Assembly (NCBI GenBank): GCA_025094145.1 | Contig: JALLLS010000018.1 | Span: 248,001 to 312,000 of the forward strand | DNA length: 64,000 nucleotides | Direction of reading: 5' to 3' | Origin: Spinellus fusiger | Taxonomy: Eukaryota > Mucoromycota > Mucoromycetes > Mucorales > Phycomycetaceae | Part shown: positions 1 through 9,947 of the stretch, one piece after another | How positions within the stretch are numbered: position 1 is the first letter of the stretch | Layout: every line of letters begins with the position of its first letter | Notes under the pieces: generated by a model | Seen by the model: only the letters and a program-made list of their open reading frames with translations | Told to the model about the DNA's origin: nothing | Database searches by the model: none | Position numbers and translations under genes: made by a program

Positions 1-600
1 TATCTATCTTTCTATCTATCTATACGCAGACATGCACCCAAGCACCAAACGATCTCTGGGAGTATTTTAAATTGTTAAAGTGTGCATGCATGGGAAGAGA
101 CATGAGTGCCCATCAGAAAAGAAAAGTGTGTTGATAGTGATAGTGATCATTGTAATTGTAATTGTAATTGTAATTGTACTTGTATTTGTAATTGTAATAA
201 TACTTAATACTTAATACTTAATACCACCACCAATAATAACAGTCATTACATGTCTATCTTCAAATGGAAGACTCTTACACCAACACTCCTTTGTCACTGT
301 CCGATTGTGTCTGTACAGATGACTATTCAATCTTATATTCTATGAATGGTCCATGGCCTATTCTAATTCAATAAAGAAAGAGACAGAGAGAGATCTGCAA
401 CTGTATTAAGGACTGGATCTGGATTCCATCATGGAATAAAACCATTGTATTCCATCTCTATTGAACAGCTTAGCCAGTAGCATCTTTCTCTTGTATCCCC
501 TCTTGTACTCATTCATGGATTGCAAATCTACATGGGTTGCAAATGACCAAAACAATAGAATTCAAATTCATAGATTTCATCATTTTCTATTGCTGCCCAG
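1..600. other. Gene-poor left edge with simple repeats
   Basis: No convincing coding region is visible. The stretch opens with a TATC-type microsatellite and holds a TAATTG hexamer run near 152-200 followed by TACTTAA-like repeats near 200-225. AT-rich and otherwise featureless. Confidence 0.5.
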
Positions 601-607
601 CCACTAG

Positions 608-893
608 GATTGCTTCTGATTTCTTTGATCCTCAGCATTTAGATCTGTTGACTTGTTTGCCACGGGTTGCACATGCACTACTCATTGCACCAAGTGAGTG
701 TGCATCACTGACGAGTAAAACTTCTTTTTTTCCCTTTGTTTCTGGTCTTCTCTGTCTTTCTATACACGCATGCTATACAGAAAATACATTTTTCCAAGGT
801 CACTGGTCATTGGTAATGAATAAAGATGATACCACAATCACTTATACCAATGGCAAAAATCCCTACAGGGTTACACTACAGGAAGATCAATAG
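608..893 (+). CDS. Possible 3' end of an unrecognised gene
   Basis: Two in-frame segments read like coding sequence: about 608-693 and 781-893, separated by an 87-nt stretch with a GTGAGT donor at 694 and a TATACAG acceptor ending at 780. The joined frame ends at a TAG (891-893) after a segment containing QGHWSLVMNKDD. The acceptor for the first segment could be the ACTAG just before 608. I could not find the 5' exons or a start codon and I do not recognise the family. Because the 87-nt gap is a multiple of three and open, this could also be one unspliced open frame, or chance. Confidence 0.3.
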
Positions 894-2370
894 ATTGCAT
901 TTTCACCTCTCCACTGTTTGTGCTCTATTACTTAATGCCGACGATTGAAGCCTATCTTCATGCTCCTGTTATTGTTTTAGAGCAGCTTTCATCTTTTAGT
1001 GAATTCATTCCTACACGTCCACCTGTCCACACCCTTAAGCAGCATAGGATTCAATACAGTATGTCTGTGGGTGTGTGTATAGCAAAGACATGAAACTAAC
1101 TCTACTATTCCTTAGGAGAAATACACTATTTTTATTTTTATTTTAGTGCCTATTTAAAACACCCCATGGTACTGAGTCCATACGGCTGTTTTTGCCTCAC
1201 ACTTTGAGTGAAACTGTCTTTCCTCCCCCTCTCCTTTGTCTCGGCTTTGTTTTACTTATCCAACCAACAATTTAAGTTGTTTATGTATTTATTTATCTAT
1301 AGATTCCACTTGATATTTATTTTTTCTTCTTCTTCTGAATCAATAAAACACGTACACAAGTAGATAGATAGACACATACATACTGCATTGAACTCTTTTT
1401 CTTCTTCTCTTTCTATTCATAAGATGAGTTTGTAGTGTACATTGTCTTGAGGAAGAAGAAGAAATCATTGCATTAGAGATTGGAATTCTTAGTAGAGGGG
1501 TGATGGTAGACACTTGTCGACAGCCAAATACCTTTCCTCACAGCCAGTCGATTGCCTTTTTCATATTTATAGTATTACAGTTACACACACTAGGACTTTA
1601 TGTCGATCTCTTTACTGTACCCACACTCTCTATAAAGATCGAATGAATAAGAAAATGAAAAGCAACAGGCAATATTAGATGATGAGATAGCACACCAACA
1701 GATCCATACTAATGAGTTCTCTATTTCTATGCACTCCAAACAAAAAACAAGCCAAAAACAAGCCAAATCCAAGCAAAAAGAAGGGTGCCAGTCGATAGCA
1801 CATTCAATGGCAGTTCTTTTTGATCGCCTTCCACTAAGTCATTTAGAGTATAAAATATCTCCGTCCAGAGATGGACCATTGAATCACATGATGAGGCATT
1901 TATTCCATTTAAGGTAAACACAGGATCAAGCAAATTAAAGAGGGCTTTTATTTCTAAATAGATTCCCATGTATGGGGAATGAGGGATTTATCTCTATTTG
2001 GTGATAATAGTAAATCAGGCAATTCATCTTCCTTATTTCAAACGGAGTCTGTAAGACAGCATGCACAGCTTGTAATGATTGTTTGAAAGACCAGTGGGTG
2101 ATAAATTCCTTATTTTGTATCCACTGGCTGCAAACAAAGTTACTGCTGACAGACCTATGAAAAGTTTTGCCTGGTGAGTGCCTTTCCCATTTAATACAAC
2201 ACTTTTTCCAATTCATTTTTTATTTTTATTTTTATTTTTTTATTAATAATATTTAGTATAAAATAGACATTGGCCTCTGTTTTTTCTTCTTTTTTTCCCT
2301 CTTACTTGGCCTTTTAATATCTTTTTTTTTCTTCATTTTATTTCATTTTGCTTTTTAAGACTGCTTCTTG
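894..2370. other. Intergenic, upstream of the cation ATPase
   Basis: AT- and pyrimidine-rich. Minus-strand frames at about 2216-1935 and 1969-1727 look faintly protein-like but have no usable start, splice sites or recognisable motif, so no gene is called. A T-rich tract (2217-2340) lies directly before the ATPase start and probably belongs to its promoter or 5' leader. Confidence 0.45.
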
Positions 2371-5300
2371 ATGAGTAGTGAGAAAGTGGATGTCGAGTAC
2401 ATCGACAGTGAGGTGGTTGTGGAGGAGGAGAAACATGTGCTGCATTTCATAGAAGACAGCAATAAGATCCAATTTGCTAGAGTGATGAAGCCTGAGCGCA
2501 CACGCACCATGCAGACCACAGACACTCAGCAGAGACGTCCTTCTGTGAGTGCACCACGACGCACTGAGAAGCAGACCCAACAGAAGGAGAATGTGGATAT
2601 TGTAAGCAAAACTCCCTCTTCTACCAATGAATCTAATTATACATTGTAGACTGAGCATCTCCTTTCTATTGAAGAATGTGCTACCAGATTTCAAACACAT
2701 GTCGATCAAACCAAGCCCTCTGATTCACATGGTCTTACATTGGCACAGGCACAGGAAATATTGGCCAGAACAGGACCCAATGTTCTGTCTCCTCCAAAAA
2801 AGAGACACCCAATCCTGAAATACTTTGACTGTGTTGTGAAACTGTTCAATTTGCTGCTTATTCTTGCTGGTATTTTGGATTATATCCTGCTTGGTATTGA
2901 CTTTGAAGCTAATTTCCAAAATGTAAGTGTGAAGAGAAAGACGGGAGACGGGAGACAGAAAGGAGAAGAATAAACACACCCACCCACCCACCAACAAACA
3001 ACTAATGGAATCCATCTTGGCATCATAGACTTACCTTGGTGCCATCTTAATTGGTGTCGCTCTTCTCAACGCCTTTATTGAATTCTACCAAGAACAGAAA
3101 TCCGCTGCTCTTCTTGAATCCTTTTTGAACATGATTCCTGCAAAGTGTATGGTCATCCGTGACCGCAAACTCCAACAAATTGATGCCGCCACCCTTGTTT
3201 TGGGAGATGTCGTCTTCATCCGCATGGGTGATAAGGTCCCTGCCGATCTCTACATCTTTGCTGCTACTGAATTGAAGGTGGACAACTCTTCCTTGACCGG
3301 TGAATCCGATCCCCAAGAACGTCACGGCTACAACACACAAAAGAGTCCCTTTGAAGCCGAGAACATCGCCTTCAACGGAACCCTCGCTGTCTCTGGTGAA
3401 GGCTATGGTGTCGTTATAAAGACAGGTGATCACACTGTCCTTGGTCAGATTGCCGGTCTTACCGCTGGCGAAGAAAAGATCGCCTCTCCCCTGTCCCAAG
3501 AAATCGACCGTTTTGTCAAGATCATTGCCTCCATTGCCTTTACTACTGCTGTTGTCTTCTTTGGTATTGGCTTCCCTGTCAATCACAACAATGTCTCCCT
3601 GACCCTTAATTTCGCCATTTCTGTCTTTGTTGCCTGGGTGCCTGAGGGTCTTCCTGCCACAGTGACTATCCTGCTCACCATTGCTGCTAAACGTATGGCG
3701 GCTAGAAATGTCCTGGTGAAGGATCTTCAGGGTGTAGAGACATTGGGTGCTATTACTCTTTTGGCTACAGATAAGACCGGCACTTTGACACGTAACCAGA
3801 TGACAGTGACCTATGTATGGTCCTGTCTCAAGTTGAATAACACTCTTGAAAGACATTTGCTGCCTACAAGTGTGATTGAATTGCCTGGTGCAAGAGATAT
3901 CATGGAGATTTCTACATTGAACTCTCGTGCCAAATTCGACCGCACCGATGTGCCTGTTCTCCAGCGCCAGATCATGGGAGATGCTACCGAGACAGGTCTG
4001 ATTCGATTTTCAGGTGAACATCTTGGCTCTGAATTTGATGCTCTGCCTGACCGCTATCCCTCTGTGTTTGAGATCCCCTTCAACTCTGATAACAAGTGGG
4101 CCATGACGATCCACCGTAAACAGCACGCCGACGGCTCATTGACTCTCTATGTCAAGGGTGCACCCGAACGTGTCCTTAAACTCTGCAGTACGATTCTTAC
4201 CACTGAAGGCATTGTGTCCTTGGACGAGAGCCACCATGAAGCCTACCAGGAAACCTACCTTTACATGGCAGGGCAGGGCCATCGTGTCCTTGCCTTTGCT
4301 CAGCTGTTGCTGCCTGAATCCCACTACCCTGCCGACTATGTCTTTGATAAATCCAAAAAGAACTACCCCATGTCTGACTTGACCTTTGTCGGTCTTGTCT
4401 CTCTGGAAGATCCTCCTAAACACGGTGTCCGTGAGGCCATTGGTAAATGTCGTCGTGCTGGTATCAAGGTGATGATGGTGACAGGAGATCATCCTTTGAC
4501 TGCTGAGGCCATTGGACGCAAGATTAACATGTTGTTGGGAGACACCCGAGAGAGTCTGGCCAAGCGTACAGGACGTCAGCCCGAGGACATTAGCGAAGAA
4601 GAGTTCACTGGCATCGTGGTGCACGGTGACACCATTGATGGATTGACGGACGATGCATGGGACACCATCTTCTCCAAGGAAGAAATCATCTTTGCTCGTA
4701 CGTCTCCCAAACACAAATTGGAAATTGTCAAGCGTGCACAGTCCATGCGCCACATTGTCGGTGTCACTGGTGATGGTGTGAATGATGCTCCTGCTCTGAA
4801 AAAGGCTGATCTTGGCATTGCTATGAACATCTCTGGTTCTGATGTCTCCAAGGATGCTGCTGCTATGATTCTGTTGGATGATAACTTTGCTTCTATTGTT
4901 CATGGTATTGAAGAGGGTCGTTTGATCTTTGCCAATCTCAAGAAGTCTGTCATGTACACCATTACCCACTCTATGCCCGAGGTGATTCCTAATCTCCTGT
5001 ACATCATTGTGCCCCTGCCCCTGCCTTTGAGTGCTATTTTGATTCTGGTGATTGATCTTGGATTTGAACTGTGTGCTGCTCTGACCTTTGCATGGGATAA
5101 GCCTGAGACTGCGGGTGGATTGATGATGATGGCTCCTCGTAAGCCAGTGACACCCGACTCCATTGATCGCCACCGTCGCCAGGTCCTGAGAGAACAGTCC
5201 TACCTCAAGTTTGATCCTATCACTGGTGAAGAAGTCAAGCCCAACTGGTTCCAGCGTGTCTACAATTTCATTGCCCCCCTGTTCACTCGTATCTACTGGT

Positions 5301-5980
5301 CTGAGAAGTTTGCCAAGACAGACGATGATGTGCTTGTGGACTTGCCTCTTCTCAGCTGGGCCTACCTTGAAGTGGGTATCATTGAGTCGATTGGCGTGAT
5401 GGTGACCTACTTTGTTGTTCTCTGGTACAACAATGTCAGTCCTTACGATGCAGTCCAACTCCAACAAGGTGCCTCCAGCCCCACCAACTACTTCCAGAAC
5501 GGTCCTCTCTACGCCACTCCCTTTGTCACTGCCAGTGGTAAGGTTTTGGATGCTGAAGCACAGCATATTGCTCTTGGTCAGGCACAGTCCATGGTGTACT
5601 GGAGTATTATGATGATGCAAATGTTCAACATGTTTGCATGCAAGACGCGTTACACTCTCCCCATTGGCCGCTACATGTTCTCTAACCGCATCACTTTTAT
5701 GGGCATTGGCGCTGGTGCTGCCTTGGCTACTCTTATTGTCTACTGTCCTCCCTTTAATATTCCATTTGGCACTGAATACCACACACTTCCTCTCTGGTGG
5801 CTCATTCCCTTTGGCTTTGGTTTTATCATTATTGGTTATGCCTGCCTGAGAATGGCAGTTCTTTCCAAGATGCGCCCAATGTCATGGAATTCAGAAATCA
5901 ATGGTCTTAAAATGCACCCCACCATTCGCACCATGGCTACGACCCATACACGTAACTCTAAAGGTGCTCAAATGGCATGA
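2371..5980 (+). CDS. P-type IIC cation ATPase, Na+/K+-ATPase alpha-like
   Basis: Predicted 1151-aa membrane pump. Exons are 2371-2601, 2650-2922 and 3029-5980; an in-frame TAA at 2356 supports the ATG at 2371. The N-terminal cation-ATPase domain is followed by the TGES actuator loop (residues 258-261), the phosphorylation motif DKTGT (Asp416), and the hinge TGDGVNDAP (748-756). The helix-4 motif VPEGLPATVT and the helix 5-6 motifs MPEVIP and VIDLGFEL sit where animal Na+/K+- and H+/K+-ATPases bind cations. By family knowledge such pumps export Na+ (or H+) in exchange for K+ at the plasma membrane. Oddities: a roughly 100-aa N-terminal extension rich in charged residues; Glu (FEL) in helix 6 where animal Na+/K+ pumps have Asp (TDM); no C-terminal Tyr-Tyr. 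No beta subunit is encoded nearby. AATAAA lies at about 6013. Ion specificity is inferred, not shown. Confidence 0.94.
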
Positions 5981-6188
5981 TACTACATATAATTCATTTA
6001 TACATTTTACTCAATAAAACATATTTTGCAAGTTCATGAAAGAGAGAGTTGTAGTAGGGATAAAGATGAAGTGATAATTGATAATAATAATACTAATAGT
6101 ACTTGCACTTTTTATTCATTCTTTTCTATCTCCAGTTCTATTCTCTTTTCTACCTTGGCTATAGGCAAGAAGTATATCTTTTATTTGT

Positions 6189-7369
6189 TCACTTGCGGGT
6201 GGAAGAGGTTCTCTTCTTCAACTTGGGAGAAGAACGAGGGTTGGTGTTCTTAAGGTGTTGTTCAGGGATCCATGACTCATCCAATACCATCTGGCCCTTT
6301 TCATCACGGTGGGTAGGACGTTCAACAGGAACATCGACCTTCTTAGCCTAGAATAAAGTACCAAACATACCAAACATACCAAACATGTCAGAGAACCGTA
6401 TAGATTTCATATGAACCACCGCCTCCCCCTTTTTTTCTTTTCTTTTCTTTTTCCTTTCTGCTCCACATCTGCTCTATTTACAATACATAGTATGCTATGT
6501 TGTTTACCTTGACTTTGGGGAAGAAGGAGTCACGAACAATAGAAGCAATACCAGCAGCACCAGCAATAAGGATAGCGTACAAGAACAAGCTACCCACCAC
6601 AGTCATTCTGTTAATACATATCTCTTATACTCTTTCTTCTCTTGATAGCAAATACATACAGTTGAGGATCAAACCAAGAGCTCTCGGGTTCAATGACAGT
6701 AATTGTACCATTGTAGCCAACCACACGAACTTTCTTGTCCTTGTAGAGAGGGATTAGCCCATGGACAGCATGCATTTTGTTTTTTTTTGTTTTGTTTTAC
6801 TGATATACTTACACCATCCAACAAATCCAAATACACTTCCAACCCATGCTCACCAGGTGTATATTCAGAGTAGAAAGTGTAAGGAACACTGAGTCTGGTT
6901 TGTGCAGGGAGAGTCACCTCATAGTGAAGAGCAGACAACTTGCATTCCGTCAATACCCTACTCTACACACATCAGCACTTACATTATGCACTGTCTTGGT
7001 GTGATCATCTGCCAAAGTGACTCTACCAGACACAGAGAGGACAGAATACACCTTATCTTCCTTGTTACTGAGGTCCAGATTAATCTTGTTACGCTGTCCA
7101 TTGACAATCACTAGGCCAGGTTTATGAGTTGGATCCACTCTATCACACACACACACACACTCTCTCTCCACCAATGACTTACTTCCAAGGGGATGATCAG
7201 GGAATTCAGCTGTCAACTCCAAGTGGGCAGCAGACTCTTCTTGAGCAAACACTGTTTGTACAGTGTAGGTGAGTCGTCCTGTTCACAACACGTGCCACTC
7301 TTCTCTCTTACCAGCAACAGAAGCAACAAGTGCCAATACACATGCCCAATAAGAAATGAGTCTCGTCAT
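6189..7369 (-). CDS. Translocon-associated protein alpha (TRAP-alpha/SSR1-like)
   Basis: Predicted 248-aa ER membrane protein in seven exons: 7369-7312, 7251-7183, 7137-6983, 6938-6813, 6739-6660, 6607-6508, 6347-6189. A signal peptide (MTRLISYWACVLALVASVAV) leads into a lumenal beta-sandwich region with NLSALH and NGT glycosylation sequons, then one membrane helix (LFLYAILIAGAAGIASIV) and a basic cytosolic tail. The tail carries DESWIPEQHLKN, matching the conserved SWIP motif of animal TRAP-alpha; yeast Irc22 is a distant relative. By family knowledge TRAP sits beside the Sec61 channel and helps selected proteins enter the ER. The intron at 6982-6939 is 44 nt; a shorter 20-nt alternative keeps the frame but is too short to splice. 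Transcribed divergently from RAD51C with 229 nt between start codons. Confidence 0.88.
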
Positions 7370-7598
7370 GAAGAACAAAATAATAATAATAATAAAGAAA
7401 GAAAGAAAGAAAGGAACAAGTCAGAACCACTCTACACATACACAAACAGACTATAATAAGACGGCACCAGAGTCGGAATTGAAAGAAGACTGCGTTTTCA
7501 TGATGCGATTGGACTTCAAAGAAACCTGTCCTCTCCTTCTCTTTCTCTCTGTCCCACTTGGCGGGAGGATCTCAGTGTGACGGTTCTGAGTGTGCACC
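7370..7598. promoter_or_regulatory. Shared divergent promoter, TRAP-alpha / RAD51C
   Basis: The 229 nt between the two outward-facing start codons must hold both core promoters and 5' leaders. It contains an AATAAT/AAAGAAAG purine run at 7379-7412 and a CT-rich stretch at 7526-7556. No TATA box is evident. Called from gene geometry only. Confidence 0.5.
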
Positions 7599-9694
7599 AT
7601 GGCAATGGCCCTGTCTTTATTACAGACCCAATTGGCGAGTCTAGGGTATGATTCACTCGATGAGATAGAACATGAAGATATATTGCGTCTTATTCAAGGT
7701 AAGGCAACATTGTACTATCACTGCAGCATGGCTGTAAATGATGAAAAAGAGAGAAGAAAAAGAGAGAAGACTGACGTGCTATGAATGCAGAGGGCCAGTT
7801 GACAGAAGAACAAGTGGAAATGTTACTTCATACAGTACAAGGAGGTTTTTCTTTTTCTTTTTCTAGGCTATGAGACTCATAAGAGTAGAAAGTGCACCCC
7901 GCATACAATCAGCTGCAGATCGCATTGCTTCTGGCACTGGAAGGCTGTCCATTGGCCTAGGGAGCCAACGACTGAATGCTCTGTTGGGCAAGGTCAATGG
8001 AATTCCTCTTCAGCAGGTGACAGAATTATGCGGAGAGTCAGGATCTGGCAAGACACAGTGGTGGTAAGGAAATAGGAAATAGGAAATAGGAAATAGGAAA
8101 TGGGAAATGGGAAATGGGAGGAACGATAAGAGGCAATGAGGGAACTGAGACTGAAATAATAACAGCATGCAACTTGCTGTGAATGTGCAACTGTCAATTC
8201 AGAAGGGTGGACTTGAGGGAGAATGTATCTATATTGGTAAGGCAGTAGAAAAGAGAGAGAGAAAAAAGAAAAAAAAAGAGAAGGCTTCTGCTCAACTCCT
8301 CTGATTAGATACAGAGGGCGGTCTTTCTTCAGAGAGAGTCAAATCCATAGCCACCAGACTACAGAAAGAAGGATTGAGTGTGGAGAAGGTGTTGGAAGGG
8401 ATTCATGTGTTTAGGGTCTATGATCATGTTGAATTGATCGCCCTGATCCGACAGCTTCCTTCTGTTCTGGACTTGTATTGCCGAGTAAGATGCCCTTCTA
8501 ATCCTACTTGTTGATTAACCAGAAGGATGAGTAGGTGAAGCTCATTGTTATTGATAGTATAGCATTCCACTTCAGACTCAATATCCGCGATGGGAGAGTG
8601 CGTTCTAGTTTACTGGACTATGTTGGAGATGCTCTTGTGCATTTGGCCAGTCAGCACGAATTAGCGGTAAGATCCATCTGTTATCAAGTTACGATCAATG
8701 CATTCTAGGTGGTTGTGATCAACCATGTTACTACTGCAGGTGGATCTTCTACACTGATTCCTGCTCTCAGTAAGTGGGCTGGAGTGCACACTACATAAAC
8801 TTACACGCATTAGCCCCCACATGGGGTTATTGGTCTGCACTAAGACTGTACCTGTTCCGGAAGCGACATCATCAGTAAGTGTGTGTGTGTGTGTAGAATG
8901 CCCTATAGGTATGCATGCAGTCACCCTCATCCCACACCCAACAGTTATGCCGTCGTCTATAAATCACCCGAGGGAACAAAGGAAAGGATAGAGGAGTTTT
9001 GTATCACGGTAAGGTGGATGTGTTATAGCTTATGGCTCAAACAGAAGCATAGATCCATGGCATTACTGGTCCAGACACTGAAAAACAAACAGAAGAAGTA
9101 GAGCATGATTTCCAAAGCAATCCTTCTTCTTTGCCAGATACCAACCATGAAGAACATCATGAAGAACATCATGAAGAACATCATGAAGAACATTATGAAG
9201 AGCATCATGAACACCACCATGAACACCACCATGAACACCACCATGAACACCACCATGAACACCACCATGAACACCACCATGAACACCACAAAGATGAGCC
9301 TATTCCAGCCAATGACTTGTGGGAGGATGGCCTGGGTGATGTATCAATGGACATGTTCTCCTCTTTATCTTCCATGAGTGATCCTATGGCTAGTTTTAAT
9401 AGCATGGGATCATTTATCAGTGGAAGAGAGGCACATCAATGGTCAATTCCAGACTCACAAAACATTGATGCTGATATCCATGATGCTAGTAAGGAAATGA
9501 GTGGATTGGAGGTAGACGATGCTACCGACCACCAACAAGAGACATCTCCTTATCAGCAAGAAATACCCAGTCAAGAACAAGACATCTACCATGAACAGAC
9601 AATAACAAGAAAAAGAAAGATTGATTATGTAGAATCTAGTCAATCAGAAATAGACAAACTGTTTCTTAAAGAACTCCATAATGGACAGTTCTAA
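7599..9694 (+). CDS. RAD51C: RAD51C-type recombinase paralog with histidine-rich tail
   Basis: Predicted 515 aa from ten exons: 7599-7698, 7791-7834, 7867-8063, 8166-8236, 8309-8484, 8535-8666, 8709-8769, 8814-8874, 8945-9008, 9053-9694. The RecA/RAD51 core carries Walker A GESGSGKT (104-111), CMQLAVNVQ just after it, YIDTEGGLSSERV, Walker B LIVID (Asp203), SIAFHFRLN, the INHVTT segment and VVYKSP near the core's end, a pattern closest to RAD51C among the paralogs. By family knowledge it acts in BCDX2/CX3-type complexes that load RAD51 in homologous recombination. Human RAD51C is 376 aa; here a ~210-aa tail follows residue 303, including a 48-residue His/Glu run (334-381) and a basic TRKRKI near the end that may be a nuclear signal. 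Intron 2 would be only 32 nt, so the 7835-7866 junction is the weakest part of the model. AATAAA begins 3 nt after the stop. Confidence 0.88.
8070..8121 (+). repeat. Heptamer tandem repeat in a RAD51C intron
   Basis: About seven copies of a GGAAATA/GGAAATG heptamer fill the first half of the intron between 8064 and 8165, directly after the GTAAGG donor. Confidence 0.8.
9146..9289 (+). repeat. Coding tandem repeat for the His/Glu tract of RAD51C
   Basis: The 144 nt are built from two related 12-nt units: CATCATGAAGAA in the first part (His-His-Glu-Glu) and CACCACCATGAA in the second (His-His-His-Glu). Together they encode 30 His, 17 Glu and one Tyr. The repeat stays in frame and most units are identical at the DNA level, which points to recent unit duplication. 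Confidence 0.9.
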
Positions 9695-9947
9695 CCAATA
9701 AAAAGAAAAGAAGAGGAGAAATAGGCACCTTTCTATTCTCTTTTATTGACCATTCAACTATATTAAATAAGAGCCCACTGTACATAAGAACCTCTCTATA
9801 AAAACAGTGTATCAACTACACAATAAAAAGATCCATATTATCATCCCTCCCCTCCACCCTCTCATTGGAATAAGTGTGACGTTGAATTTAACAACTCCCT
9901 TTTCGGTCAGAGGGTCAAGCTACCACTACTTTTGTTCACTTTCAAAG

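Noticed and set aside
1590..2216. Overlapping minus-strand frames as a gene upstream of the ATPase
   Set aside because: Faintly protein-like but cannot be joined by credible splice sites and match no family I know.
4136..5782. 548-codon minus-strand open frame
   Set aside because: Lies wholly within the third exon of the cation ATPase in antisense; its sequence has no motifs and arises from codon bias of the real gene.
6939..6982. 20-nt intron in TRAP-alpha with acceptor GTGTAG
   Set aside because: Too short to splice; the 44-nt version ending CAAG keeps phase and restores the conserved N-x-S/T sequon.
9146..9289. CRISPR-like tandem array
   Set aside because: Units are 12 nt with no spacers and lie in a coding frame of a fungal gene.
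9023..9405. Antisense and other-frame repeats (Met-Val-Phe-Met, Cys-Ser-Trp-Trp) across the RAD51C tail
   Set aside because: These are the other reading frames of the 12-nt His/Glu repeat; the plus frame joins the RAD51C core through a phase-matching splice site.
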